64,000 nt of DNA from Harmothoe impar (Eukaryota; Annelida; Polychaeta; Phyllodocida; Polynoidae), in assembly GCA_947462335.1 (NCBI GenBank), contig OX381714.1, positions 35,488,025 to 35,552,024 on the forward strand, read 5' to 3'. The translations under genes and the position numbers were made by a program. The notes below the pieces were generated by a model. That model was not told the origin of the DNA, did not search any database, and saw nothing but the letters and a program-made list of their open reading frames with translations. Every line of letters starts with the position of its first letter. Within the stretch, counting starts at the first letter, position 1. Shown here piece after piece: positions 19,540-34,123 of this stretch.

Positions 19540-19799
19540 GGACGGGGGGTCCACCAAAATTATTAGCAAAGGGCAGAAAAGCGATTTTTTTTATGCCCCC
19601 CCACCTCCCATCGACAGTGTGTCAATTCTTTTTGCCCCCCCCCCCCCAGCTGAAGGCGGTTAAATCCCCCCCCCCCCTTAGAATTAGAGTAACATGCTTT
19701 TTTTGCTTGAAACGGTCATAATATTTTAGCCCTTCCCCTTCAGGAGCAGTCTAAATTTTGTATGCCCTTCCCCCTGTAGCTAATAAACGTACACTTCCT
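19540..19799 (+). mobile_element. Diverged poly-C MITE relic
   Basis: Successive C-runs with TTTTTGCC-type spacers, AGAGTAACATGC in place of the usual central block, and a decayed right terminus GCTAATAAACGTACACTTCC. The left terminus could not be placed, and G/C-rich sequence from 19376 may belong to it. Confidence 0.6.
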
Positions 19800-21640
19800 A
19801 CATCTACACAGAGTGAGTGACACTGCCAGTCTAGTATGACTGTAAACTAGTTTATATCTGAGCAGACGAAAGAGTGGGTGATAAGGAGGGATATCCATGA
19901 AATTCAGGTCTGCTTTGTTGGAACATGGCCAATCGCAACAGTTTTCCTTCTAGGAGGAGCAACAACTAAGGGTAATCTGCTAGTTAAATTATCCCAGATG
20001 TTTTAATACCATATAGTTTGTAAGATATCGAACAATGAAATAGACTCTACAAAGAGAGATTAACATGCCCAGAGGCCTTCCAGGAAGTGTCCTCACTGAC
20101 CAGAAACAAGCACAGCAGTGAAATTAGTTCCTTATTTGGCCTGTGTCACTTTCATAGATGGCGCTACCTGTTACGTTACATCGCTATATCCCCTTGCTGC
20201 GATGGACATACAGCATATCAACGCCTGTATGTATCATTCAACGCCTGTGTACTATGGGATGTAAAATAACTATTGTCTCGTTAAATGGCAAGAACATGAT
20301 TTCTCTCTTCATTCTGCACATAGATTCGATCACCATCATGAAAATATTTAGCTATTATCTGGGGATTTAAGCAACCGCGGGGCTTTTTCATAAGACACCA
20401 CAAATCAAAGGCCTTTCATCATGTGACAATACCTGTTTCACGATCATGAGAAGGATGATTGTCAAAATTGTTTCGCAAAAATATAATTATATATGAATAT
20501 GCAAGAATATATAATATATGTAGCCACCACCCTTACACGAAAACTCCTGATGTATTTTGACAAAAATATAATTATCAAGAGTCATGATTAAGTTAAAAGA
20601 CCTCCCGGAAAACGATCATCCAACTAACTAGCTAACTACGGTTAGCAGAGTGTGCATCAACACTGTCCTCATAGAACCTGATATACCAATATTTCACGCT
20701 CGTTCACATAGGCATTAAAAAGAAGCACAACACTATGAATAGGTAATGGGCCGTTCCTAAATTAATTGGGCCGATACGATCACAGTTCTAATGAGGTGGC
20801 ATTCCACAACCGTCCCTTAAACATAAAGATAATTAAGACCCCTCCAGAGGCAATGAACCATGAACAGTTAATCCTGTGAGAGAATGAGGCAGTCTGGTGG
20901 TCGGGGGAGAGGGGCGTTCGCTGCAGGTCATAGATTAGGTATAGGGTGACGCTGAAGGGCTCGGTGAGGAGTAGGGAGTGGGAGAGAGGTATATCTATAT
21001 AGTCTAGGGAAGTTTAGAAAATGTTCAGATTTCAAGTCATTTTTTTTTATTCCAGGAGGATAGTTTTAGTAGTATTTAGAAAGGGTTTGAACATAAAACC
21101 TAGTTAAATGTGAAGTCCGCAATTGAAGAGATTAAATATGTACATGGCTTAATGATGAGCATCACATGAATCTTCCACCATCGTGACCATGCCCAATTAC
21201 GCAAAACAGTCTAATTGTTATCATGGGTGGCAGTAATTTGGTAAGGTAATTCAAGGGCTATATATAAAAGAAGAGGGGGTATGAGTGATGGATTCCGATA
21301 GTGGTAGCCAGGCATGGAGTAGCCTCTATTTATCAAGTAAATGTCAGGTGCTGCACAATTATAATCAAGGACAAACAGACATTGGTCCAACTCATAAAAG
21401 TCGCTGAAGAATGTGTAAAGTGCAAAACTGTAGTGAGCATCTACAATGACATCAAATACCAATCCCTAAACTCAAAGTATGCTCCGAAATATTCGTACAA
21501 CCTCTCTGTATTTAGGACCTAATTAGTAACCCAAATGTAAATAATTGACGATTTATAGCTACCTAAATCTACTCCTAACCAATATCTACTTTAGATGAAG
21601 ACATTCTGGTACACCATTGGCTTGTATGACTGATGTTGAT
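19800..21640. other. No gene recognised
   Basis: About 1.8 kb of AT-rich sequence. A short direct repeat (CAAAAATATAATTAT at about 20476 and 20559) is the only structure seen. Confidence 0.5.
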
Positions 21641-21649
21641 TTATTTCAG

Positions 21650-21804
21650 GTCCTTTCTATAAAGCTAGCGTAAACCTTGATGCAGATGTCAAGGGCCTCC
21701 CTGGACTGGCTTCAAAGGGTACCTTCAGCTCTGACACCATCCTTCAGATGATTCTGGCAGAGGAGCAGGAGCAGGAGCACTCTAGGGTACACATTCAGAC
21801 CTGA
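21650..21804 (+). CDS. Possible 3' terminal exon
   Basis: A 50-codon frame follows a reasonable splice acceptor (TTATTTCAG at 21641-21649) and ends at TGA 21802-21804. The peptide includes LDADVKGLPG and ILAEEQEQEH and is not recognised. The third duplicate (28039-28196) has the same AG position and a similar peptide (LDADVKGLPG, MMQAEEQEH), but one extra base creates a stop near its start. The second duplicate (24760) is decayed. This could be a coding exon broken in later copies, or chance. Confidence 0.25.
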
Positions 21805-22595
21805 TGGATGAAAGCCATTACATTACCATAACCCTGAAAACCTCAGAAGATTTTCCAATACAAAAAGGCATTCCAAGCAACTATCAACTGTATAATATAG
21901 AAATAAGAAGGATTGTAGATTGATTGCATTACAGTAATGAAAAGTTTTTGGTGATATTCAAGAACGTGGATAGGTAGCATTTCCAGGTATTGGAATATAG
22001 CCTCCAGTTTTATCTCATCGTAATTGATATCAACGCAAAGTATGAGACTAGGCGTACAGAGATGTAGCTAGTTGTGTAGTAGAATAAGCAATTGTACAGG
22101 TGTCATTACACACTAACAGGATTTTACCATCATGAATTAATAAATCAATTACATAGTGTAATCATAATATTAGAGGGTTCATTGATGATAACAGTAAAAT
22201 TATCCCATACATTATAAAGTCCCAGATAGACATCTGCAAGTGACCATTTCTATCAACTTAAATAAGATCACTAATTTTTAACCTCATTCATTTTTGTAGC
22301 TGTGCTTTGGGGTTGGACATATCACAGACTTTTCCAGTATCTACTCTGATAAATGATTCATGTAGAGGGAGGCCAGTGTAAATGAAGGGAATCAAGGCAT
22401 CTCTACTTCCCTCCTTCTCCTATGGAAGTCAACCTCTGATGCTGATGTTGAAAGGGCATTTCAAACCGGATGGGTTAGGCTTAATGGTGGGTTCAATCAA
22501 GTATGGAACAACACTGGGTGAGACAGAGCCTATACTAACTGAGTGGTTGCTGGTGTGGGTGCTGAGTGGTGGCTCGGTTTGAGTGGAGAGCTCGG

Positions 22596-22612
22596 GGGGG
22601 GGGGGGGCTGAT
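22596..22612. repeat. G homopolymer
   Basis: An uninterrupted run of about 15 G. The duplicate at 26268 has only five, so the run expanded after duplication. A similar run lies at 26885-26900. Confidence 0.8.
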
Positions 22613-25600
22613 ATGATCCTTGCACAGTGAACTGAACCTGAGGTCGATGTGACCAAATATTGAGAGACAACTCTGTGAGCACGATGCAGCCACACACCAT
22701 GCTTTCTCTACAAACACCTAGAAAATATCATATTGATAAGAGGAACCAATATGCACACCTGAGCATTTGACCCATCACACTGTCAATGATTATGTGTAGC
22801 ATTGCTAATGTGGAAACATTTCTTAATCTAGTTTGAAATTGATTTAACATATAGCGTTGTTTATAACAGTACCAAATAAACCTGTTAACTATCATGTATA
22901 ATGGTAATGCTTCAGAAAACTCCTGTATATCATACAGAGATGAGATATAGAATTTCATGAAAAGTCCTGTCATGATTTAGTCATTAAGAACTGTGTAGAC
23001 TCTATCAACATGGATGAAATCATTTCCAAAAAACTAGAACTAAAAATGGTATTTATAAGGTATAATAGGGAGTTAGGTCTAGGGCGATATTGATAGTTTA
23101 GCCCCATATTCCTGTTTACGTTGTCAAACACAGCTTCGGGGGAGACATGAATAACAACATGTGAAACAAACTAACAGAAAATACAAAATACATGCTAATG
23201 CATTCCTCTCGTCGGTCTGTTGCAATTGATTCCCTGAGACCAGAAGGCACACACTGGGATAGGTTGTTTTGGTTGTTGGCATGCACATTGTGATCCAGAG
23301 GTAAACAGGGGGTAAGAGGAGATATGTGTCACTGCATTCATTTCTGGCCTTATGTATACATGTTTTGTCAATGTGTGTCTCTTTACTAAAACGTATGTAC
23401 TATTATGGCATGTAACACAGATAAAGGTTCATTACAATATAGACAGAGGTCCACGATGATCTGTCTGAGCCGAGTGTGATATGATCCAATGTACCACAAG
23501 TAGAAAAACCAGGAATTCAGACTAATTAGAGTGGATCTCTGTGTTTATTTCATGTAATTATTGATAAATTATATCTAAAAATGACACTTAAAGATTGGTT
23601 TTATAGCTATTTCAGTGACATCATCATGGAGAAACAGCCCATGGAGAATGAGCATCAGTTTCTCCACGGGGGTGTGGAGAACGGCCATTCCAGTACTTAA
23701 GCATAGTAACTTTATTTCTCCACATGAAATAAAGTTTAATATGTGTCTTTGCATGTTATTCACGTATATGAATTTTGTGTATTTTTTTTCTATTAATTAC
23801 AGACAAAGAGACATTCTCGTTATATCAACACTTGGGTTTTACATGTCACTAATCTAAATCATACAGGAACTATATTCACAGTTGTCAAGCTGTATGGGCT
23901 ATGTTTGAAATCGTTAGGACCCTTATGCATGTGTAAACATGACATTAGTCCTTTGTAGAGGTATGCATAAACTTATTTATGGCTCATTACTTTCATTGCA
24001 AAGGGGAATATCACACTCAAACATAATATACCGTATACAGCTATTTATAATCATTTATGGTCAACACATTCTACAATAGCGTTCACTTCATTGACATTTA
24101 CTGTTAAAACATAATTTATTAAAAATATTTTCAAAACAAATGAGAACTAACCACGTTGCTCCACCTAATTCTGGTGGCTCAGCTGTTATTTCTCATCATG
24201 GTGAAACTAAAATCTTCATAACCTTCAACACGTTTTTTCCCCCGAAATTTAAGACCTCAGTCTGTCAGTGTTGTGACTGGAAAAATAATTTTGCTCAAGG
24301 GCAGACTTCGCTAAATATAGTTTTAATACGATTTTTATAGCAATTAAACATAGCGATTCACCTTAGATTGGGTTATAATTCCTTTCTATTCCTGCAGCAG
24401 TTGTTGTGTTGATTTCGGGAGAGAATTTAATTCACTTCAGTTTTAATCAAAAATGTGACTAACGTTACTCTGTAACGTCGATTCACATTGATCACATCCC
24501 AAAAGATCGGTCATTTTGTGCTACCGTACCCCCCACACCCACCCTTTGGAAATTAAGATTTTTTTCGAGCTGATAGTTTTTGGTAACTTTGCTGTTTGGT
24601 GGACCTCTCCTATTCAAATTCCTTGGTCCACCCCTGCCAGTAAATTATTAATAAGATAGCTGCAGCTAACTAATCCATGTTCTTTGTCTATAGCTTAAAG
24701 ATGGAGATGGAGATAAATGCATTCAGGTTTACCCTTTCCCTGTACGACTGATGTTAGTACTACCCATGTTCAGTAAGGCAGTGATAACCCCTTTATGCAA
24801 ATGCCAAGGGCCTCCCTGGAATACCTTCAGAGAGTATCCTCAGCCCTGGCATAATCCTTTAGATGATGCTGGCAGAGGAACAAAATAATTCTAGGGAAAC
24901 CATGAAGTCACTGGTGGCTTGGGCCCGACCAGCACAATATTATGCCCACCTTGATAACTTTGTGAACCCTTTTCATTTAAATTAGATGTTATGGCTCTTA
25001 AATAATGGATGCCCATGAATCCCGATAGGTATACATCTAACATGATTAGGCTTATTAAAACTTTTCAGGCAAAGTAGATGCCTTAAAATGATATCAACAC
25101 ATTTGAAGCATGATAACTTCAAGGAGTCAGACGTGGGAATTACTTAGCTCGAAGTTTACTTTCTATGCCCACTGACCAGCTCCTGATTACAACCCCCGAC
25201 AATAACACTGGTCCTATAATGTTCTTCTAGTATGAACATAGTAGCTGTCTATAAAAAGATTTGAGCCATCAAATTGCTACTGTATAACTCTCAATGATAT
25301 CGCTGTTTTTATAATATTTTACCTGGATTATGTAACATACTCATCATAATTAATGATGGGGTGCCCACCCATGTTCTGCCAAACCACATAGTTATACTAG
25401 AAATTATACTTGATGAGGTATAGGTAATTGAGGTATATGATGTAAGTGTTGACATTACCAAACATGGGAAAGAGACTTTTTTCTAGCGTTTAAATAATGA
25501 AAACAATGTTATTTTATATAACCATATATCATTTAATATGTGTATCCTTACATAATATTATATCTGGACATAGGAATTTCCGTGCTGCAGGCCCGGGATA

Positions 25601-27265
25601 AATATACGGGAATATGGTACTTTCACTCCTCAAACAATAAAAAAACACCTTTGACCAGATTTATAACATAGTTCATAGGTGACAGTTTAATCGCACCATC
25701 TGTTCTTTCAGGCTAAATAGTAAGTCAAAGTTCAAATGACCAAAACAAAGAAGGAGGAAGCTCCGAATATCTATTGGCAAGAGCCTGCTAGCAGCTGGCT
25801 AGATGATATGTGATATATAGAAGACCTACATCTGATGCAGTCTATATGATATTGACTGAGTGGGATCGCATGCCAGAGGTGTGTGTCACAGCCCACCACA
25901 ATATATCCATGAAAGCATTGGTCCTGATAACTGTTGAAAGCATCAGAGACATGGGTGGAATATATTTTCATTTAACCCTCTTATCTGTGTCCAGCTGCAT
26001 CAATGATTTATGTATAGGGAAGCCAGTGCAAATGAAGCGAATTGAGAGTTCACCCCTATACCCCCTCCCCTATTGAGGCTCCCTCCGAGGCTAATGTTGA
26101 AGGGGCGCTTCAAATCGGGCGGGATTGGTTTAATGGTGGGTTCAATAATGTATGGACTAACAACACTGGGTGGTAGGGATGGAACGGAGCAAGGGATGGG
26201 TGCCTAACCAACTGAGTGGTTGCTGGTGTGGGAGCCGAGTGGTGGCTCAGGTCGGGTGGAGAGCTGGGGGTGCTGATATGATCCTTGCATAGTGAACTGA
26301 ACCTGAGGTCGATGTCACCAAATATTGAGAGACAACTTTGTAAGGATAGTTGGTGCATCCACACACCCTGCTCCTTCTACAAACACATAGAAAACATTAT
26401 ATTGATGCCGCGATTATCAATGCACACCTAAGTAGTTTACCCTGTCAAATTAATATGTGTAACGTTGGTTCTGAAACATCCATATCCTTTTTAGTCCTGT
26501 CAAATATTACAATGAATTCAACCGTTTGATAAAATTACACTAGTAAAATGACTAGGATATTTCCTAGGATAATTTAATGATTAAATCTAGACATTGAAAA
26601 GGTTCCTGTCCGTAACTATAGTAGAACAATTAATCATTATTGCTTCTTCCTGGAAGATCCCACTTACACCAATACAAAATAATAAAACTTAAAGAAATGT
26701 GCTTTAGTATTATTCAGAACTAGAACTAGAAATTACCTTGATATTATAGTATTTTACCAAAGGAAAGCTACAGCATGTTGGTCGGATGTTGTACGTTAAA
26801 ATTCAGGACTATTAAAGTCACTTAGAACGATGGTGTGTTGAAACCAAATTAACCGAATTATGGTGGATTTTTCTAACACGTATGGCGGGGGGGGGGGGGG
26901 CTCAATGCGATACCAACAACCACATGTTAAACAGTAATAGCACAAAACAAAATACATGCTGATTTATTCCTGTCGGAAACCATCGATTTGTTTGCCAAGG
27001 TTTGGGCCAGACACCGCACACTGGGAAACGTCGTTTTGGCCATTCACATGCACGCTAGCATTCAAGAGTAAACCGAAGGTGAGGAGAGATGTGTATCACT
27101 GTATTTCTGGCTTTTCCCAGGCTTTTTATATGGACTATATCTCTAAATGTATGATTTGGTACGACGGTAAACAAAGGGTACTAAAGTCAACGTTCAATGA
27201 ATTGCCCTATTGTTGCCTTTTTAGCATGTTGATCTATATTGCTCCAGCATGAGGAATACATAGAC

Positions 27266-27412
27266 AAAGGCCCATGGCCAGAGGATATTTTGGTATCATT
27301 CCACCCGAGGTGGGGCTGGGACCGTATCCCACGAAGCCGCAGGCTGGGTGGGATGCAGCCCCAGCCTCACCAAGGGGGGAAAGATACCAAAGTCCTCTGG
27401 CTTTGGGCCTTT
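27266..27412. mobile_element. Foldback MITE or long hairpin, 147 bp
   Basis: The two halves are reverse complements over about 55 bases each: AAAGGCCCATGGCCAGAGGA at the left and the complement of AAAGGCCCAAAGCCAGAGGA at the right, then TTTGGTATC and GAGGCTGGG blocks. It lies in only one copy of the duplicated unit, so it is an insertion. No obvious flanking repeat was found. Confidence 0.75.
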
Positions 27413-28038
27413 GCCTTTATTTCATGGTTTTTACTCTCCAAAATGAATATGTGTAAATGCATATAAATGGCCATAATAATTTGAACAAATGATGATGTCA
27501 CAAGCCATGGGATACGGGAACATTGTATCCCATGGTGGGCATGGGTACTTAAGGAGTTCTAGTACTTAAGCATAGTAATCAACGTTAATGTCTCACTGGG
27601 TTCTTCATCTAGCTAGGTTTTCATAGTCCTGCGCCTTAGACTGGTGGGAAAAAGATATATGGGAAAGGATGCACCAATGTTAGTATAGGTATCCTGCAGT
27701 GTACAGGTAACACACATCACAGAACATCTAGACAGCGCATAACTATATCATGAGAAAAACTATCAACAAGGCTGTCCCTGTCACCCAGTGAGAGTCAGTC
27801 ATTTAGCCATGAAAAAAATAGTGAAAATCCTAATGGTCCTATGCCGTCCAAAATAACACCTAAACTCATAGCTTGGTACAAAAATTGCATATATCAACCC
27901 TAATTAGGACCTTAGCCACTTGAAGAGGAGTGATATTTCCATTCTAGTACCTCAATCTACTTATAGCTCTGTATCTCATTAAGATGAAAAAATCTTGGTG
28001 TAGCATTGGCCTATGTGATGGACAATGTTGAAGTTCAG

Positions 28039-28196
28039 GCCTCCTCTATAAGGCTTGGGTAACCCCTTGATGCAGATGTCAAGGGCCTCCCTGGACCAGC
28101 TACATACTCTACCTTCAACCCTGACAGCATCCTTCAGATGATGCAGGCAGAGGAGCAGGAGCACTCTGGGGTACCCGTCCACTCCCAGATGGATTA
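28039..28196 (+). pseudogene. Frameshifted relative of the candidate exon at 21650
   Basis: After TTCAG the aligned frame meets TGA at about 28068-28070 because of one additional C. Beyond it the frame matching the first copy is open to TAA at 28196. It is called only because the alignment with 21650-21804 is clear. Confidence 0.25.
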
Positions 28197-28739
28197 AAGC
28201 TATTACATTAGCATACCCTTGAAAACTTTGGAAGCGCTTCCCGATGCCAAAATGTAATTTGAGGCAGCTAAACCCCTTGGGTATAGCATCATAACAGAAG
28301 ATGGGGACGAGGGGGGTTAAGTACGTTTTACTGGAGAAATGAAAAAGGAAGAAAAAGGAGATGGTCTAGATACCATGTTGTTAAATGTACAAATATATTT
28401 GATACCTTGTTCTCATGGATATATATTTACATGAAAGAATTAAGTGATATAATGTAAATATATTATGCAGCTTTACCAAAAATTAACCAAAAATTAACCC
28501 AAACTTAGTCTAATCTATTTCAGGGAAATAATACAAAAAAGATGTCATGTCATGTCTGTCTGTATAGTCCAAATCCATCGATTAGTTTGCCAGGTTTGGG
28601 ACCAGAAGGCACACACTGGGATAGGTTGTTTTGACTGTTGGCATGTACATTGTCATTCAAAAGTAAACAGGGGGTAAGGGGAGATATGTGTCACTGCATT
28701 CATTTCTGGCCTTCCACTATTTTTGTCAATGTCTAAATG

Positions 28740-30090
28740 GGACCCTATCCTAATCTTACTACACTTCCAACATGCAGTTGCATTATAGAGGTTTGCTTAT
28801 CGAATGTTTGAAGCTAAAAAGAGATCAATCTATGGGCCACAACTTTCATAAACATCATACTCTCCTTTCCTGCCTAGTCAATTCCCTCTCATTCCCTGTA
28901 GCTTTTGAAACTAATTTTCAGATTTACGTTATTGATGCACATTTCGCAACCATTTTGCCCCCCCCCACATCCCATATCTTATGTTCGTTCACTTCTATCT
29001 ATTTCATTTGATTGTCATCGATGTCCTGCAAGCTATCATGGCATTGAATTAAGCATATTTTACAAGGGTTTAAGAAATATAACGTGTAGCTTAAAGCTGG
29101 GCCGTCAGGGAATAAGTTCAGCATTTTCTATACATGGACTAAAATAACAGTTCCACCAGAGGGCAGCAGCGTTTGAACAGGGGACCATGAACATTGTCCA
29201 GCTACAACATATTCACCCTATCTTGTGCCTGTAAGAGCTAAACTCCCAGCCCTCTTGTGAATCAAAACTGAACTATATCCAAAAGTGCTTTGGCCTCACT
29301 ACAGCCATGACGGCCAAGCTTTAAGGTCGAGATCTACACTGGTTGTGGATGACACTTAAATAACAGCATTGTTCAGTACCACAGCCATCACCAACATCAA
29401 CCACCTCTCCCACTTCCTTCACCACCTACTGGCTCTAATCCTAAAAAGGCACCCATCATAATCCTCTGACTGCCTTCTGTGAAGCAATTAATTTCTGATG
29501 CAAAGGCTCTTTTTTTCTGCTAAATCAATTAACTAGCACATTCCCACAGAAACCAAGAGATTGGTCTAGCCTTGTTTAAACATGAAGATCGCTATAGCCA
29601 GGGTGATAGCTTGTCATTTACATGACTGTTGTGATAGACAAAGCCACCTTTGAAGCACAACCTTGCAGGTCAGGCCATGATGTTGGTTTATGTAGACCTA
29701 TACATACTTTGATAACATAGATATTGTTATACAATGTGCAATACACCTTGCTCTGTTGGTTAGTCTTGCAATGGAACCGTAATACATGTGACCTTTACTT
29801 AAGGCGAACAGCCAATTAGAAGGCATAGTCCATGAGTGATTTAGTGACAGGTTTAGTCACCAACATCGTCTAAAGTGTTTAATATCTGCTTCAAAATCCT
29901 ACATGTATAATGCTGCCTTTACAAACATCAATAATGCTGTAGGTTATAATCATGAAGCCTGCTTATATCCTACTGCCTTAGAAGTGAGGGGAAAATTCTG
30001 TACTACCTTCTTGGCAGTAATGCACTACGACTGTCACTCTGCATATGTGTGTGTGACGTCACGCGAGGTCTTTCTATACAGGTGCTACAC
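28740..30090. other. No gene recognised
   Basis: Non-coding by inspection. It contains a full palindromic CRE-type octamer TGACGTCA at 30054-30061. Confidence 0.45.
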
Positions 30091-31202
30091 AGGCGACACC
30101 TTTCTTCAAATAGGAAGCAGAAAGGCAATTTACCAGTTGTCAGTTTCTTTTTGGCCTTCTAGTTTGGGATGGGTAAAAGCTGTACAGTTTCCATATTTGA
30201 GATATGCCTGAGCTGATTCTTTTTTCTTTTGCTGTAGAAAGTTCCATTAGTGCGAAAATGTCTGAGTACAGTCCAGGGATTATATGAGACAATATTGTAT
30301 TTTACCAGGTACAGCAGAATCAAGGGATGTATTTGAAAAGTTAATGGACTAACTGGTCTACTTCTTGATTAGATCTTATTGCGTACAATACATTAGCTTT
30401 GAATATTTTCTATATGCAATATTGTACAATTTGGAGAGATGGCCGTTCACAGCTGGAACGTCTAAAGGAGAAGCATGCATCAGTAACGTTTTGAAGGTCA
30501 CATTCATCCCTCTCCTACATCCACTACTAAAGAGGCTAGAACAATTACAGCTGCATCCCAACTGGCTTTGAAATGAGCCCCAGAAGCTTTGCACTAATAG
30601 AACTTAAGCTTTTGTAATGGAATAACTGGCACGGAGAGGGTTTTGCTGAACTAATGAAACGTCCCTTGGAAAGCCCCTGAAATGAGAACTCCCTGGTAAA
30701 AGTAAAATATGGGGTTCAAGTGTGCCAACTGAAAGAAATATGATGATAAAGGTGATTGTAAAATCGCCTTCACAAGACGTTTGAGCCATTTGCTTGTTAC
30801 AAAATCACTAGTGCTGTTTGAAACTTGCTGTTTGACACATTATTTATTATACATCATCTACTCTGATAAGGAATAAGAAATCTAAAATGTAGTACAACAC
30901 AGAATATGCATTATAAGACAGAGGTAATGTTTTAGGGGTTGATGCATTTACAGTCGGGGGCAAAACTATTATCATGGCCCCCACAGTGATCAACTCCTAC
31001 CAGGAACCAGCGTGAGTAGTTCAAGTCCTTGCTAGTGGTGGCATTAGTGATACATTTTTCCGCCATGCCTTTGCTATCTTTAAGCGGTGTATTTATCAAT
31101 CACCGGTAATTTATGATTAGTAGTTTTAGTGTTTTTTTGTTCAATAAAAAAGGTGTGAACCCCTTTTGTTCACTTCTACAGAGGTGTCTAAATTATGCTG
31201 GT

Positions 31203-31219
31203 ACCCCCCCCCCCCCCCA
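31203..31219. repeat. C homopolymer
   Basis: About 16 consecutive C followed by ACCCC. Confidence 0.85.
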
Positions 31220-34123
31220 CCCCTTGTGCTGTTAAAATCACTTATACTTCTGTGAGTAGGCACTATGCACAATTTGAGGAAAAGCTTCTCTGAATTATGC
31301 TGATGTGTTGGTTAGGATTTAGCGCCTTTCCTTGTCAATAGCCGATGACCTAGTTTCAAAATGCTAGTTCACCTAGAAATCACTTCAAATGAAAGCTAGT
31401 GAAACACCCATTTGCATGATTATGTACAGAATACACAGCTGATAAACTATTTACAATAGACATGGGCATATTATTCATATCTTTTTGATTGAGAGTCTGG
31501 CATTCCTGTATTATTTCCCCTTCGTCCCTTGGAGCAGGCATATGCATTTTTTTACTTTGAGAATCGACCTTTTCACGCAAGCGCTGTGCTCATGTGAGAT
31601 ACCTAGTGTTAGTGTAACTTGAGGCACAGGATGTAATGGCAAGAGAAATATGGGATACCCCACCTGAGAAGAGTGTTACATTTTGACCTGGAAAAGAACT
31701 GTGGGCATAGGCAGGAAGGTCTAATTGATGCTCTGACAGTCAACTCCCTGTCCATGGTGTGCCCTATCATCACCCCCTCCAGAGTCAGGCTTAAGGTACA
31801 ATCTGATGATGGTTCAGGGCTTTTCTGGTGGCTGAGGTATTCAATAGTCTATTTTGGACTCTTGACTATAAATATTCTCACCTTCATTGTATGGCCATTT
31901 AAACAAAAATATGCCTTAAGCTTTGACACAGTTGATATCTTTGGGAATTAGGTGGCTATTCCTCTTAGGTGGCAATTCTAGCATCAGGTCAATACAAGTT
32001 GTACTCTTAAGGGGTTTCTCTTGATATAGGGCCTAACAAATACACCTGGAGAGTGTGTCAAATGGAAAAGGTAGGGAAATTATACCTAGGTCATGGTCAG
32101 TTCATAACAAAACACTTTATGTATGATTTTCCATCGATGAGGCTGTCCATATATACAAACAATATTATGCGGATTCTCCATATCGTTTACTTTAGACAGT
32201 TTGTAAATACAGGCGTCAAAGCTGGAGTCTCACATTATCCCATTTCCAAATGCTATTTCAAGCTCCTGTCCGTTTGCATAGGATAAAGCTATTGTTAAAA
32301 GGACGCTCCTGTTTGAGTCTTTGAGGGCTGAGTGTTGGTAGTAGAGCATTACACCCAATGTGTACCCTCCCACCGTGTATGTACTCAGTAAGGCCAGAGA
32401 CAGAACCCTTCTGTAAACACAAAGAAGTTGCCCTATAGAAATACTATCATAGACTGATTCTGTATTTATCATAACATGCTATATTAGGAGACAGTGATAG
32501 ATGTCCAATCGGTTTATTCAAACCAATAATCGTAGATTAATTTGTTAGAGACAAACTAGCAAGCGCACTGGAAAGGGTCAATTCGGTGGTTGATCATTCT
32601 ATAAATGCTTTATTTAGCAGAATAATCAAAAGCAGAGATGGATTGAGTGACCAACTTTGGGCCACAGGCTAGAACTTGCCTGCCGACCCCCTAGAAGTTT
32701 AGAAAATGGTTAGGAGGTCTTACAGAACATTGTGCGAAGCAGTGGTAGGAATCAGGAGCAGTGGTCGGAATGAGAGAGGGTTGAACATGTTGGAGTTAGC
32801 CTCTATATAGCTGTAATGCGTACCATGAGCTGTGAAGTTTTTGACCTATACCATGCACACTAGCTGAAATTTGCTTCGGAGCCTCTGCACTAATTCAACT
32901 AAGCGTCTGTAATAGGGAAACAGTGAGGGAGGTCTACACAATGAGTTCTAGTTAAGCCAGTGCAACTTCTCTCAGAAAGCTAATGAAATAAGTTTCCCGG
33001 GAGTAAAATATGCTGCATTTTGAACTAAAAGATTAAGCATTGAAAGAGTTGACAAGAAATTAAGGTTACAATCTATGTTTGGGTATAACTCAATATTGCT
33101 AGCCAATTAATCACGTAAGAATTCACTAACATTCATTTCGTACAAAGGGTACTTTAGACAGTTCTAAAGCACCTGTTGCTAGAATCAGGTTGTTTTCCAG
33201 GCACAGGGAACATGATGATTATGATGGAACTCACTAGGGAAGGTAATAATACATTGCCTTTGACTTTTAGAGCAGTCCCAGCTGCTGAACATTTAGGGGA
33301 ACTATTTAATTACAGTCAGTTCCAGGAATTATTAGACACCTTATCGCCAGCATCATAGTGTCTTGGATCCAAAGGGATTTGACTTGGCCGGAATGTACAT
33401 TGTGCTGGATGTTGCATACAGTAACTGCTGATAATATTATTCCTGTGTCAGATCTCCAATATAATTTTGTAGACATAATTATTGTCAAATACCTTCTTTG
33501 AAAAGAAACCATGAAACTTGAACCTGTAGTTTACACCAGCAGTAGGGGTGCATATTAATTAAGAGTTCTTCTTTGTATAATAATTTAATGATTTTGTAGA
33601 AGTCGAATATTTAGAGTGAAGCAGAGTTCTATGATAACTTTTATCAAACATACATGTGAAAAGTCTGATATGCCAAATATAGCAAATGTCCAATGATCCT
33701 GTTGGTGAATAAAAATGTTCATATTTGAGATTACTAGAGAACATTGAACTCAAACTTTCTATTTGATTAGTTTTGTCCTGGGAAAAGCATCTACCATGAA
33801 ATACAATGTTTGAATAATTCAAACACGTCCAGCCTTGTCACCCCACACTCACTGTGGCTTGTCGTGACCTAGCATATTTGCTCCGATCTGCGTTGTATAT
33901 ACATTTCACTGAAGGCTGCCAATTTTATGCCACACATGAGTCCCTTCACCATGTATGTCTTTCCACTCAACTATTCTAGGACTTAACAATAGCTTCATGA
34001 TGGCAGCTCTTGTGAAATGTTTTTGAAAGATAGTATGCAGTTTTTAAATTCCTGAGATATGGCCATGGCAAACTGTCAACAAATGGATGGGTATGGATAG
34101 AATGGCAGCAGTTAGTAGAGTCT

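Larger units (their letters stand above)
21600..28740. repeat. Three diverged tandem copies of a non-coding unit
   Basis: Anchors recur in order: 21645-21800, 24760-24880 and 28035-28185 (core AAGGGCCTCCCTGGA); 22350-22700 and 26000-26390; 23195-23340, 26955-27110 and 28545-28715 (core CACACTGGGA); and 23690 with 27560 (AGTACTTAAGCATAGTAA). The unit is roughly 3.1-3.3 kb and the third copy is shortened. Most short frames are not kept between copies. Confidence 0.7.

Noticed and set aside
33176..33358. 60-codon frame with a plausible peptide
   Set aside because: The aligned duplicate near 40490 is interrupted by stops, so the frame is not conserved.
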